Source of the DNA: Chthoniobacter sp.
GTDB lineage: Bacteria; Verrucomicrobiota; Verrucomicrobiia; Chthoniobacterales; Chthoniobacteraceae
NCBI GenBank assembly: GCA_021414005.1
Contig: JAIOPH010000002.1
Location: 62,001 to 126,000, forward strand
Reading direction: 5' to 3'
Length of the DNA stretch: 64,000 nt
Part shown: piece after piece, positions 24,850 through 32,898 of the stretch
Layout: each line of letters starts with the position of its first letter
Numbering within the stretch: the stretch's first letter is position 1
The notes under the pieces: model-generated
What the model saw: only the letters and a program-made list of their open reading frames with translations
Told to the model about the DNA's origin: nothing
The model's database searches: none
Translations under genes and position numbers: made by a program

Positions 24850-25644
24850 CTAGGAGGCGGAGCGGTAACCAGCCGGGTCGATCTCGACGCCTGCGTACCC
24901 GGCGGCGCGAAGCCCGGCTTCGAGGTCGGCGCGGAGCTGCGGAAGGCGGGGCATTTCCTCGGGTGCGATCTGCACGCGGGCGCGGGGCGCATCGGGATTT
25001 TCGGCAAGGTGGCGCACGCGGAAGATGCGGAAGCCGAGGCTGCGGACGTGCGCTTCGCCGCGCTCAATCATGCCGAGGGCTGCGGTGGTAACAGGCGTGC
25101 CGTGCGGAATGCGCGAGCTGAGGCAGGGCTGGGCGGGTGCGTCGGCGGTGGGCAGAGTGAGGGCGCGGGAAAGGGCGCGGATTTCCGCCTTCGTGAGTCC
25201 GGCGTCGCGCAGCGGGCCGAGGATGGAAAACTCCGTGGCGGCCTGTCGGCCGGGACGGACTTGCTGCATGTCGTCGGCATTTTCGCCATAGGCAATTGCG
25301 CGAAAACCGCGATCGGCCGCGAGCGCGTCGAGTTTGGTGAAAAGCTCGGCTTTGCAGAAATAGCAGCGGTTCGGCGGATTGGTGGCGTAGTCGGGATTGG
25401 CGAGTTCGTCGGTGCGGACGACTTCGACGCGCGCACCGATTTTTTCCGCCAGCGCGAGCGCGTCGGCGAGCGCCTGGCGCGGGAGGCTGGGGCTGTCGGC
25501 GATGACGCCGAGCACCTGCGCGCCGAGCGTGGCGTGCGCTTCCGCGAGAAGATACGCGCTGTCCACGCCCCCGCTGTAAGCGATGACCAGCGGTGCGTGC
25601 GCGCGAAGCTGCGCGCGGAGGCGGGTGAGTTTTTCGGCGATCAT
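24850..25644 (-). CDS. larE: LarE-type ATP-dependent sulfur transferase
   Basis: PP-loop enzyme; LarE supplies sulfur for the nickel-pincer cofactor of lactate racemase-type enzymes. The 264-residue protein has the PP-loop SGGVDS at 24-29, NPPNRCYFCKAEL with Cys94 and Cys97, GENADDMQQVRPGRQA, and PCLSSRIPHG with Cys174. The Cys174 position matches the sulfur-donor site of the family, and the extra CxxC pair is the pattern reported for LarE proteins that use a 4Fe-4S cluster instead of sacrificing their own Cys. The start overlaps the upstream gene's stop (ATGA). No larA, larB or larC is in the window, so the receiving enzyme is unknown. Confidence 0.88.
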   Translation of the reverse strand: MIAEKLTRLRAQLRAHAPLVIAYSGGVDSAYLLAEAHATLGAQVLGVIADSPSLPRQALADALALAEKIGARVEVVRTDELANPDYATNPPNRCYFCKAELFTKLDALAADRGFRAIAYGENADDMQQVRPGRQAATEFSILGPLRDAGLTKAEIRALSRALTLPTADAPAQPCLSSRIPHGTPVTTAALGMIERGEAHVRSLGFRIFRVRHLAENPDAPRARVQIAPEEMPRLPQLRADLEAGLRAAGYAGVEIDPAGYRSAS

Positions 25645-26150
25645 GACGTGCGGCGAAACGGGCGGATGAAGGCGACGGTCCACGCAACGATTGCGGCGAG
25701 GAAAAGGGCGATGGGGATCCACAAACCGGACGGCGAGAGCATCGCCGGAGTGTGCGCGTTCGCCCAAAGGATAAGGTGATGGATCATCACGAAAAAGAGC
25801 ACGAGGAGGCACGCGAACCAAACCATTTGGCGCTGCACAAAAGCGAGCGTCTGCGCGCGACGCTCGGGAGCGAGCCAGTATTGGCGGTTCGGAATGTTTA
25901 GACCCGCCCCGCCGAGCCGCGAGACGATGGCGATGATCAGCACGATGGAAAGCGGCACGCCCAATCCAATGCCGAGCATGAACCGCACATGTCCGGCGCG
26001 CGCCATCCAGCCGTTGGCCTGTCCGTCCGTGCCAAAGTGCGTGGCGAGTTGCACGGGGAGTTGATGCGCCGTCAGCAGCACGTCGGTCGCAAAGCCGAGG
26101 ATCAGCGTGGCAAGAGCCAGCAGCGGGAGGAGCAGACCGCGCGTTTTCAT
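25641..26150 (-). CDS. DUF1648-type membrane protein, copy A
   Basis: Four-helix membrane protein of 169 residues. The first helix is followed by LPVQLATHFGTDGQANGWMA, the DUF1648-like P..HF...G....W pattern. Helices lie at about 5-25, 55-77, 107-130 and 140-162. It overlaps larE downstream (ATGA) and its upstream paralog (ATGA). It shares its opening MKTRGLLLPLL with that paralog. The role is unknown; related domains occur in SdpI-like immunity or transport proteins, but nothing here proves that. Confidence 0.72.
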   Translation of the reverse strand: MKTRGLLLPLLALATLILGFATDVLLTAHQLPVQLATHFGTDGQANGWMARAGHVRFMLGIGLGVPLSIVLIIAIVSRLGGAGLNIPNRQYWLAPERRAQTLAFVQRQMVWFACLLVLFFVMIHHLILWANAHTPAMLSPSGLWIPIALFLAAIVAWTVAFIRPFRRTS

Positions 26151-26623
26151 GCCTTGCGGAACAAGGCCCAGATCGTAGCCGCACCGAGCAATAGGAAAAT
26201 CGGTAACCCCACAGCTGCAGGGCTACCGCAAATGTCGTCGCGCACAATGAGGTGGTTAATTATTGCGAAAATATCGACCAACAAGCACGCAAACCAAGTC
26301 ACCTGTCGCCTTACAAAATGTTCGTGTTCGATCCATTTTTCACGCTGCCGAGCATTCAGGCGCTCCAAGCCGTATCCCTTTTTCGACATCAACCGCGTGA
26401 CGAATACGCCGCCTATGCAAAATAGAGGAAAGCCCATGACCGTAAGCATGCGGTGAACAAATCCCTCTTTTGATACCGTCTTGATGCTTCCGCCTCTGGT
26501 GCGGAATTGTGTAGTCCAACCTTCGGGGAGATATTTCGCTGTCATCCGAACATCGGCTACATACCCAAACATCATTGCGACCAGAATGAGGAGCGGCAGT
26601 AGCAGACCGCGCGTTTTCATCAA
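26147..26623 (-). CDS. DUF1648-like membrane protein, diverged copy B
   Basis: Paralog of the following gene. It has 158 residues with the same opening (MMKTRGLLLPLL), the same helix order and a shared core VTWFACLLVDIFAIINHLI, which aligns with VWFACLLVLFFVMIHHLI of copy A. The first 20 nt of coding sequence from the second ATG are identical in both. The DUF1648 HFGTDG motif is replaced by QFRTRGGS, so this copy has diverged. Its stop overlaps the copy A start (ATGA) and it follows hemQ by 27 bp. Confidence 0.68.
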   Translation of the reverse strand: MMKTRGLLLPLLILVAMMFGYVADVRMTAKYLPEGWTTQFRTRGGSIKTVSKEGFVHRMLTVMGFPLFCIGGVFVTRLMSKKGYGLERLNARQREKWIEHEHFVRRQVTWFACLLVDIFAIINHLIVRDDICGSPAAVGLPIFLLLGAATIWALFRKA

Positions 26624-26650
26624 TGATCCGATCGACCGGACGCGCGCCGT

Positions 26651-27478
26651 TTACAACTGCACGCGGCGGAAAATCTCGTCGAGCGGGAGCTGGAGGCCGA
26701 TGAAGAATTCGCCGAACTCGGCGTATTGCGCGCTCACTTCGTCGAAGCGCATTTCATAGACGATGCCCTTGAGGTTGATCGGGTCGTGCGCGAGGAGCGT
26801 CACGCCCCATTCCCAGTCATCGAGCCCGGTCGAGCCGGTGATGAGTTGGAGGATTTTCCCGTGCCACGTCCGGCCGATCTTCGCGTGGCCACCCATGAGT
26901 TTTTTCCGCTCCTCGAAACTCAGCGCATACCAATTTTGCCCGGCGGTGCCGCGGCGTTTGTTCATCGGGTAAAAACACATGACCGGCCACGGCGGCAGCA
27001 CCGGATAAAGGCGGTCTTTCATGTATTTCGCCATGCGCTGGCGGAAGGCGACGAGCTTCTCCTCGTGCTCGGGCGTGCCGGCGGCGAGCTGGTCCTCCTG
27101 CACGAGGGACTCCGCGTATTCGGCTTCGCTCGTGGTGTATTCGCTGCGCTCGGTCATGGATAGAAAACTGTAGGTCGGCGACAGCGTGTCGGCACCGAGC
27201 GCGAGGGTGAGGCGCTTTTCAAAGGCGTTGGCCTTGTGCAGATCGGCGCAGAGCAGCATGAAGCCGAGGTCGGCCTTGGGCGAAACCATGGCGAAAGTCA
27301 GGATCTGCGCGGCCTCGGTGGCGCGGATTTCGGCGATGAGGGCGCTGAGATTGGTCTTTGCCGCGCGCTGCTCGTCGGGGCTGAGGAGCGACCACGCGCC
27401 GTGCTCGATTTGGTAGAAAAGATGGAGCACGTGCCAGCCCTCGGCGGGCACCACGGCGGCGGGAAAAGGTTCGTTCAT
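26651..27478 (-). CDS. hemQ: Coproheme decarboxylase HemQ (chlorite dismutase family)
   Basis: Last enzyme of the coproporphyrin-dependent heme pathway; it oxidatively decarboxylates coproheme to heme b. The 275-residue protein from the ATG at 27478 shows the family order: GWHVLHLFYQIEHGAWSLLS at the start, FAMVSPKADLGFMLL, and LSPTYSFLSMTERSEYTTSE (the Y-x-S-x-TE-x-S-x-Y core). The C-terminal half has PMNKRRGTAGQNWYALSFEERKKLM, HAKIGRTWHGKILQLITGSTG with the proximal heme-ligand His, and DDWEWGVTL. It is the first gene of a minus-strand operon and divergent from a ferredoxin gene. Confidence 0.93.
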   Translation of the reverse strand: MNEPFPAAVVPAEGWHVLHLFYQIEHGAWSLLSPDEQRAAKTNLSALIAEIRATEAAQILTFAMVSPKADLGFMLLCADLHKANAFEKRLTLALGADTLSPTYSFLSMTERSEYTTSEAEYAESLVQEDQLAAGTPEHEEKLVAFRQRMAKYMKDRLYPVLPPWPVMCFYPMNKRRGTAGQNWYALSFEERKKLMGGHAKIGRTWHGKILQLITGSTGLDDWEWGVTLLAHDPINLKGIVYEMRFDEVSAQYAEFGEFFIGLQLPLDEIFRRVQL

Positions 27479-27552
27479 AGGGCGGCAAATGTCGCCACCG
27501 CGCCTGCGCGGGTCAATCGGGAAGCCGCATCCGCGCATGACACAAAAAGAAA

Positions 27553-27580
27553 TTGCCACTCCGGGAATCGCCCCTATTTT
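27553..27580 (+). promoter_or_regulatory. Possible sigma70-type promoter for the ferredoxin gene
   Basis: TTGCCA (27553-27558) and TATTTT (27575-27580) are 16 bp apart and lie just ahead of the ferredoxin ATG at 27598. The implied leader is only about 10 nt and no Shine-Dalgarno sequence is visible, so this is a weak call. Confidence 0.3.
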
Positions 27581-27597
27581 GGCCGCTCCAAAAATCT

Positions 27598-27834
27598 ATG
27601 GCTGATCACGCAAACAAATATCCTGAAAACGTAGCGGGCGCGTTCTATGTGGACGACCAGTGCATCGACTGCGACCTGTGCCGCGAAACGGCCCCCGCCA
27701 ATTTCACCCGCAACGACGATGGTGGACACAGCTACCTCTACAAGCAGCCGGAAAACGATGCCGAAGCGGCGCTTTGCAAAGAGGCGATGGAAGGCTGCCC
27801 GGTCGAAGCGATCGGCAGCGACGGTGCCGCCTAA
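27598..27834 (+). CDS. Small single-cluster ferredoxin
   Basis: Electron carrier of 78 residues. It has one cluster site: CIDCDLC near residues 22-28, and CPVEAIG near the C-terminus supplying the last Cys. This matches ferredoxins of the Fer4_13/Fer4_15 kind, with CxxCxxC plus a distant C-P. The first residues (MADHANKYPENVAGAFYVDD) resemble ferredoxins of PVC bacteria. An upstream in-frame ATG at 27553 would overlap the proposed promoter. The gene is divergent from hemQ, which may be meaningful for heme or iron-sulfur metabolism, and is followed by a terminator. Confidence 0.88.
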   Translation: MADHANKYPENVAGAFYVDDQCIDCDLCRETAPANFTRNDDGGHSYLYKQPENDAEAALCKEAMEGCPVEAIGSDGAA

Positions 27835-27860
27835 TACAAAAACAAAACGCAACGAATTTG

Positions 27861-27893
27861 GAAAACCCTCATCTTCGCCGGTGAGGGTTTTTC
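27861..27893 (+). terminator. Rho-independent terminator after the ferredoxin gene
   Basis: GAAAACCCTC pairs with GAGGGTTTTTC across a 12-base loop, and the right arm runs into TTTTTC. It lies 27 bp after the ferredoxin stop. Confidence 0.8.
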
Positions 27894-27980
27894 TTTGGCC
27901 TGCTGCAAGGGGCGAGATTATGCGAATAGCCGCGATTCAGATTTGACGCACGAGGTGCGCTTGATTATGCACGGCACCAT

Positions 27981-28277
27981 ATGGCTGTCCCCCCTCCTAC
28001 TACCCGGCAAAAGCTTTTTGGCGTCCTTGGAGCCGCGATTTTTGGACTGCCAGCTTGGGCCATGGTGGAGTGGCAAATCGGTCCGGGGCGTTGGCTTATC
28101 GAGTGGCAGGATCGCACTTTTGGGTACCACTATCCGGGGAAAACGATGATGCTCCTCATGGTGCTGGAAATGTTTGCTCTAACCCTCCTCGTGTGCGCCG
28201 TTTCCATCATCGTTCGAATGAACACCGGCAAGACTTTGTTCCAGCACTTCTCGCGCAAGCCCAAGCTGCCGGAATAG
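27981..28277 (+). CDS. Small membrane protein of unknown function
   Basis: Unrecognised 98-residue protein with two membrane helices (about 10-32, KLFGVLGAAIFGLPAWAMVE, and 55-78, MMLLMVLEMFALTLLVCAVS). A short periplasmic loop lies between them (IGPGRWLIEWQDRTFGYHYP). The C-terminus is basic (RMNTGKTLFQHFSRKPK) and cytoplasmic by the positive-inside rule. It lies between two independent units. Support is from ORF quality and helix pattern only. Confidence 0.55.
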   Translation: MAVPPPTTRQKLFGVLGAAIFGLPAWAMVEWQIGPGRWLIEWQDRTFGYHYPGKTMMLLMVLEMFALTLLVCAVSIIVRMNTGKTLFQHFSRKPKLPE

Positions 28278-28334
28278 CAGGTGCAGTGTTTTTTCTGTCA
28301 TCGCGGACCGGTTCCCCTCACGGTCACAAACACC

Positions 28335-29009
28335 ATGAAGCTTCTTCTCCACATCGCCCCGCTCGTCTTCGCCGCCGTCCTCGCCCGCGCTGATCTCGTC
28401 ATCGAACAGAAAATGGAATCCGCGGCGATGAACGGCAACGTCACGATGAAGGTAAAAGGTGATCAGGCGCGGATGGATATGCCCAACCCAGTCGGCGGAA
28501 ACGTCACGATGCTGATCAATTTCAAAAGCGGCGACATGGTTACGCTCATGCACCAGCAAAAGATGGCGATGAAGCTAAATCTGGCCGATGTGAAGAAGCA
28601 GCAGGACGCCGGGCAGAAGGCGCTCGGCGTGGATCTCGCCAAGATCGAGAAGCCGAAGGCCACCGGACAAAAGGAGAAGGTCGGCGAGTATAACACCGAA
28701 ATTTACGAAATGAATCAGGGGCCCATTCAGGCCAAGATGTGGGTCGCGAAAGATTTCCCGAACGCTCAGGCCATCAAGGACCAGATGCTGAAGTTCAGCA
28801 ACAGCATGGGGAGCGCGGGATTCGATCCGAGCAAGCTGGATGTGCCCGGCATGGTGGTGAAGAGCGAGATGGGGACGGCGGCCGGCAAGATGACTGTCAC
28901 GCTCGTCAAGGCGAAGGAAGAACCGGTGGACGAAAAGGAGTTTGTGAAACCTGAGGGTTATCAGGAACTCGAGATGCCGAAACTGCCGGGAGCCGACGCT
29001 TCGAAGTAG
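28335..29009 (+). CDS. Secreted DUF4412-like protein
   Basis: Exported 224-residue protein with a signal peptide (LLLHIAPLVFAAVLARAD). The mature part begins LVIEQKMESAAMNGNVTMKV, with repeated beta-strand phrases such as QARMDMPNPVGGNVTMLINF. This fits DUF4412-type (LolA-like fold) periplasmic proteins, which may bind lipid-like ligands. The protein is rich in Met and Lys. The start at 28335 gives a clean signal peptide. The assignment to DUF4412 is from pattern only. Confidence 0.7.
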   Translation: MKLLLHIAPLVFAAVLARADLVIEQKMESAAMNGNVTMKVKGDQARMDMPNPVGGNVTMLINFKSGDMVTLMHQQKMAMKLNLADVKKQQDAGQKALGVDLAKIEKPKATGQKEKVGEYNTEIYEMNQGPIQAKMWVAKDFPNAQAIKDQMLKFSNSMGSAGFDPSKLDVPGMVVKSEMGTAAGKMTVTLVKAKEEPVDEKEFVKPEGYQELEMPKLPGADASK

Positions 29010-29078
29010 CGGTACACCACCACGGTGAGAAAGTCGTTTGGCGTGCTTTTTCGCGGCTTCCGTGGACACTCGCGAGCG

Positions 29079-29441
29079 ATGAAACCCGCCCAACTCCGCG
29101 CCCGTGTCCTCGCCGAGTGGCGCGGTCTGCCGCAGGCGGCGGAGCGCCCGGACCGCGCCGCGGCAGTAGGCGACGCGGTGCGAAAAGTGATGGCCGGACT
29201 CGGGCTAAAAGACCGTCTTCGCGCGGACGAGGTGATGAGCGCGTGGCATGAGGTAGTCGGCGAATTTGTGGCCAAACACTCCGCGCCGCAGCAACTCATG
29301 AACGGAGTGCTGACGGTGCGCGTGCTGCAACCGACCGTTCACTTTGAACTGGACCGCTTTTGGAAACCACAAATTTTGGCGAAGCTTAAGGAACGCTTCG
29401 GGAAAACGGTGGTGCGCGAGGTGAAATTTCGCGTCGGATAG
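29079..29441 (+). CDS. DUF721 (DciA-like) protein
   Basis: Small protein of 120 residues in the DUF721 family, which includes DciA, the ancestral bacterial helicase-loading factor. The motif block AWHEVVGEFVAKHSAPQQLM is followed by the strand pattern NGVLTVRVLQPTVHFELDRF and ends AKLKERFGKTVVREVKFRVG, as in DUF721 proteins. The ATG at 29079 was preferred over 29025, which adds a non-conserved leader. folB follows after 18 bp. A role in DnaB loading is inferred from family membership. Confidence 0.82.
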   Translation: MKPAQLRARVLAEWRGLPQAAERPDRAAAVGDAVRKVMAGLGLKDRLRADEVMSAWHEVVGEFVAKHSAPQQLMNGVLTVRVLQPTVHFELDRFWKPQILAKLKERFGKTVVREVKFRVG

Positions 29442-29459
29442 AAAGCGTCGAGGAAAGTT

Positions 29460-29822
29460 ATGCCGACCGACCGCATCCTCATCGACAGTCTCGAACTTTC
29501 CGCCTGCATCGGCGTGCCAGACGACGAGCGGGCGACGACCCAGCGCCTGACCGTGAACCTTGTGCTGGAGCCGATTGGCGATTTCACCGCACTCGACGAC
29601 GCCATCGAAAACACGGTGGATTACTTTCACGTCTGCGAGGAGGTGAAAGCACTCACTTTGGCCCGTCCGCGTCGCCTGCTCGAAACTCTCGCCGAGGATC
29701 TGGCGACGATGCTACTCGACCATTTTCCGCTTCAATCCGTGGGGCTTGAGCTGCGCAAATACATTCTTCACGACACCGCTTTTGTCGCCGTGGCCGTGCA
29801 TCGGCAAAGAGCCGCCACTTAG
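29460..29822 (+). CDS. folB: Dihydroneopterin aldolase family protein
   Basis: Folate-pathway enzyme converting dihydroneopterin to 6-hydroxymethyl-dihydropterin and glycolaldehyde. The 120-residue length is typical. The start RILIDSLELSACIGVPDDER and the strand QRLTVNLVLE, with the conserved Glu of DDER, match FolB. The middle has the NTVDYFHVCEEV helix and the end the RKYIL segment, which carries the conserved Lys. A good AGGAAAG Shine-Dalgarno sequence lies just upstream. It is probably cotranscribed with the DUF721 gene. Confidence 0.85.
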   Translation: MPTDRILIDSLELSACIGVPDDERATTQRLTVNLVLEPIGDFTALDDAIENTVDYFHVCEEVKALTLARPRRLLETLAEDLATMLLDHFPLQSVGLELRKYILHDTAFVAVAVHRQRAAT

Positions 29823-29831
29823 ATTTTGGCC

Positions 29832-30311
29832 TCAGGCCAGCTTGGCGAGCACGGCTTTGATGGCGTTGAAATCGGGCAGATCCTTCGGTGTTGGGGTCTG
29901 CTCGCTGTATTGGATGACGCCGGCCTTATCGATGACGAACGCCGCACGCGCCGAGGTATCGCCCACGCCCGCGAGCATCGGGAAGACCACGTCATATTGC
30001 TTGATCACTTCCTTGTTCAGGTCGCTGGCGATGGTCAGCGAGATGTTCTCCTTTTTCGCCCAAGCCTCCTGCGCGAACGGGCTGTCCACGCTCACTGCAA
30101 TGACCTCGGCGTGGAGGTCGGCGTAGGCGCTGAGGCCGCCGGAAATGTCGCACATTTCCTGGGTGCAGACGCCGGTGAAGGCGAGGGGAAAGAAGAGCAG
30201 CACGGTGTTTTTCTGGCCGAAATTCGCACTCAGCGTGACGTCCTTGAGGCCGTCGGCGGTTTTGGATTTGAGGGTGAAGTCGGGAGCTTGGGAGCCGATG
30301 GAGAGAGGCAT
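29832..30311 (-). CDS. Peroxiredoxin (AhpC/TSA, PrxQ/Bcp-like)
   Basis: Thiol peroxidase that reduces hydrogen peroxide and organic peroxides in the cytoplasm. The 159-residue protein has the active-site block FFPLAFTGVCTQEMC. The peroxidatic Cys (near residue 49) is in the PxxxTxxC frame, and a second Cys five residues later is the usual PrxQ resolving position. The end of the family fold is seen in ARAAFVIDKAGVIQY. It lies 93 bp downstream of fabD and converges with folB. Confidence 0.92.
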   Translation of the reverse strand: MPLSIGSQAPDFTLKSKTADGLKDVTLSANFGQKNTVLLFFPLAFTGVCTQEMCDISGGLSAYADLHAEVIAVSVDSPFAQEAWAKKENISLTIASDLNKEVIKQYDVVFPMLAGVGDTSARAAFVIDKAGVIQYSEQTPTPKDLPDFNAIKAVLAKLA

Positions 30312-30404
30312 GGAATTTTGGATTTAAGAGTTTGGATTCAGGAAGTGAGCCGGTGCTCTTACGTTTTCGCAGCAGCGTGGTTCAAATGCTAAATGGGAAA
30401 TCTT

Positions 30405-31343
30405 TCAGCAGCGCAGTGTGGCGAGCGCCGCATCGAGTGTGGCGCAGTCGGTGATCGATAGGCAGGGCGTGCCTTTACGAATGCGGTTGAGGAGGCCCGC
30501 GAGGATGCCACCGGGGCCGAGTTCGAGGAAAAGTTCGCAGCCCGCTTCATCCACAAGGTAGTCGATGGACTCGCTCCAGCGCACCGTGCCGGTGACCTGA
30601 TCCTGGAGCGACTCGCGAATCTGTGCGGGCTCGCTCACGGGCACGGCATCCACGTTACAAATCACCGGGAAGCGCGGCGCGGTGAGCGTGGTTTTGTGCA
30701 GCTCTTCGCCGAGTTTGAGGTAGGCGGAATTCATCAGCCGCGAATGGTAGGCCCCGGCGACGTTGAGGGTTTTCGCCATGCGGATGCCGTGCTCTTTGGC
30801 GAGTGAAACGGCCAGCGCGACCTTCGAACTTTCGCCCGAGATAACCACCTGCCCGGGGCTGTTCAGGTTCGCCACATCCACGTCCGTCTCCGCAGCGAGG
30901 GCGCGCACCGCACTTTCATCCGCCCCGATCATCGCCGCCATACCGCCGCTGGTTTGCTCACAGGCCTCCTGCATAAAAAGGCCACGTTGGGCCACGAGGC
31001 GCAGGCCGGTCTCGAAATCGAAGGTGCCCGCCGCAGCGTGCGCGGTAAACTCGCCGAGCGACAGCCCGGCGGCCGCCTGAATGGGAAACTCGCCCAACTC
31101 GGCCTGCAACGCGGCGAGGCACGCGAGCCCGTGGACATAAAGTGCGGGCTGGCAGTTTTTCGTCTGCGTCAGCTCGTCATCGGGGCCGGTAAAAGCGATG
31201 CCACTGAGCGATCGGCCGAGGATTTCGTCGGCGTGCGAAAAGCGCTCGGCGGCGGCGGGATACTTGGCAGCAATGTCCCGGCCCATGCCCACGGTCTGGG
31301 CGCCCTGGCCGGCGAAGAGGATGGCGATGCGTTGGTTGGTCAT
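30405..31343 (-). CDS. fabD: Malonyl CoA-acyl carrier protein transacylase
   Basis: Transfers malonyl from CoA to acyl carrier protein for fatty-acid synthesis. The 312-residue protein has LFAGQGAQTVGM at the start, the nucleophile Ser95 in AAGLSLGEFTA, catalytic His200 in NVAGAYHSRLM, and ELGPGGILAGL near the end. The start overlaps the glycerate kinase stop (ATGA), which is unusual because fabD more often sits with other fab genes; none are seen here. Confidence 0.95.
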   Translation of the reverse strand: MTNQRIAILFAGQGAQTVGMGRDIAAKYPAAAERFSHADEILGRSLSGIAFTGPDDELTQTKNCQPALYVHGLACLAALQAELGEFPIQAAAGLSLGEFTAHAAAGTFDFETGLRLVAQRGLFMQEACEQTSGGMAAMIGADESAVRALAAETDVDVANLNSPGQVVISGESSKVALAVSLAKEHGIRMAKTLNVAGAYHSRLMNSAYLKLGEELHKTTLTAPRFPVICNVDAVPVSEPAQIRESLQDQVTGTVRWSESIDYLVDEAGCELFLELGPGGILAGLLNRIRKGTPCLSITDCATLDAALATLRC

Positions 31344-32464
31344 AATTTGGTTCCGAGTGCAATGAGGCGTGCGGCCCGGACGGTTGTGCGCTCGAGGAAT
31401 TCCGCTCCGCGGCTCATCGCCGCGTCGAGCGTTACGGGTTCGTCGATTATCGCGCAGGTCGCGTCGAAGAGTGCTTCCACGGAAGCAGTTTCTGCGACCG
31501 AGCCCGCGAGCGCGAGCACGGGTTTGCCATATTTGCGCGCCAGCGCGGCGACCCCCGCCGGGCCTTTGCCTTCCACGGTCTGGCCGTCGATCCGACCCTC
31601 CCCGGTCACGACGAGATCGCTCTCGGCGATGCGCTTTTCCAAGTCCAGTGTCTCCGCCACCAGATCGAAGCCGGAACACACTTTCGCTCCACAAAAGCTC
31701 ATCAGTCCGAAGGCGATCCCGCCCGCCGCGCCCGCGCCCGGCGTGTCACGGAAGTCGCAACCGAGATCCGCGGTCACGCAATCCGCTAGGGCGTTCAGCC
31801 CACCCTCCAGCGCGACCACATCGCTCGCACTCGCGCCTTTCTGCGGGCTGAAAACGTGCGCCGTGCCGCGCGGCCCAAGCAAGGGATTCTGCACATCGCA
31901 GGCCGCCACGATCTCCGGCAGATCGATCACCCCGCCCGCCTGTATGCGCGTGAGTGCGATGAAGCAGCCGGGATGCAGCGCGAGTTCCTCGCCGTCGCTC
32001 GTGAGAAAATCATATCCAAGCGCCGCTGCCATCCCGACGCCACCGTCCGTGGTCGCGCTGCCGCCGAGGCCCACGAGAATTTTCCGCGCCCCGCGCTCCA
32101 CCGCATGGCGGATGAGCTGCCCCGTGCCAAACGTGTTGGCCCGCAAAGGCGCGCGCTCCTCCGGGGCGAGTCGCCACAGGCCCGAAGCCGCGCTCATCTC
32201 GATGATCGCCAGACGCTCCGCCTCCACCCACATGTATCGCGCCTCCACTTCGCGCCCGAGCGGATCCACCGCCTGCGTTCGCACCCATCTGCCGTCCAAT
32301 GGCTGGCCCAGCACCTCGGCAAAACCCTCGCCGCCATCCGCGATCGGCACACCCGTGATCTCCGTCTCCGGCCAAACCGCCCGCAATCCCCGCGTGATCG
32401 CGGCGACCGCCTCGATCGCCGAAAGCGAACCTTTGAACTTATCCGGCGCGACGAGAATTTTCAT
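31340..32464 (-). CDS. glxK: Glycerate kinase
   Basis: Phosphorylates D-glycerate. The 374-residue protein begins MKILVAPDKFKGSLSAIEAV, the defining N-terminus of the GlxK/GarK family. It continues with VPIADGGEGF, the GLGGSATTDGGVGMA nucleotide/substrate loop and the GEGRIDGQTVEGKGPAGVA block. The chosen start removes 14 unrelated residues. Its last codons overlap fabD. tRNA-Gln lies 86 bp upstream on the same strand. Confidence 0.94.
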   Translation of the reverse strand: MKILVAPDKFKGSLSAIEAVAAITRGLRAVWPETEITGVPIADGGEGFAEVLGQPLDGRWVRTQAVDPLGREVEARYMWVEAERLAIIEMSAASGLWRLAPEERAPLRANTFGTGQLIRHAVERGARKILVGLGGSATTDGGVGMAAALGYDFLTSDGEELALHPGCFIALTRIQAGGVIDLPEIVAACDVQNPLLGPRGTAHVFSPQKGASASDVVALEGGLNALADCVTADLGCDFRDTPGAGAAGGIAFGLMSFCGAKVCSGFDLVAETLDLEKRIAESDLVVTGEGRIDGQTVEGKGPAGVAALARKYGKPVLALAGSVAETASVEALFDATCAIIDEPVTLDAAMSRGAEFLERTTVRAARLIALGTKL

Positions 32465-32550
32465 GGCAGAGGGGGGGAGATTCGGCAGGAAAAGCCGAGC
32501 TGACAAGCGGCATGAACGACAAACCCGGGACCTGACGGTGCCGTTCGCGA

Positions 32551-32624
32551 TGGCTGCCTTACTAGGATTTGAACCTAGACAAAACGATTCAGAGTCGTTT
32601 GTGCTACCGTTACACCATAAGGCA
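32551..32624 (-). tRNA. tRNA-Gln (anticodon CTG)
   Basis: On the minus strand the 74-nt sequence folds as a complete cloverleaf. The acceptor stem is TGCCTTA/TAAGGCA with discriminator G and an encoded CCA. The D-arm holds GGTGTAACGGTAGCAC, and the anticodon stem AACGA/TCGTT has the loop CTCTGAA, which places CTG at positions 34-36. The T-arm is CTAGG-TTCAAAT-CCTAG. It reads CAG glutamine codons. Confidence 0.96.
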
Positions 32625-32788
32625 AAAGTTGTCGGGGCGGGGAAGCTATGGATGCGATGCGGGATGTAAACGAAATTTTACCGCAGGGAGGGTTTGGCGC
32701 GGATGGTGGTTTGAGGCAAACGGCGTGAACGCACACTCAGGTGTCTCTTCTCAAAATTTCGCGATGCGAAAAATTCATCAATGATGGC

Positions 32789-32817
32789 TTGACGGGTGGT
32801 TTTGTATTCACTTTATA
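32789..32817 (+). promoter_or_regulatory. Sigma70-type promoter for the Verru_Chthon cassette
   Basis: TTGACG (32789-32794) and TTTATA (32812-32817) are separated by exactly 17 bp, with TAGTG following. It is the best promoter-like sequence seen in the window. It sits directly upstream of the B-C-A cassette; the start site would be near 32825, leaving about 75 nt of leader to the ATG at 32899. Confidence 0.6.
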
Positions 32818-32898
32818 GTGTCATAAATCCGCCCCCGCATGAGCCGACTTCCTCTGACGCTGTTCAATGAACCCTCTCGCATCAAGGTTAGATACGGG

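Noticed and set aside
27553..27597. A longer ferredoxin start with 15 more residues
   Set aside because: The extension overlaps the likely promoter and is not ferredoxin-like; the ATG at 27598 fits the family N-terminus.
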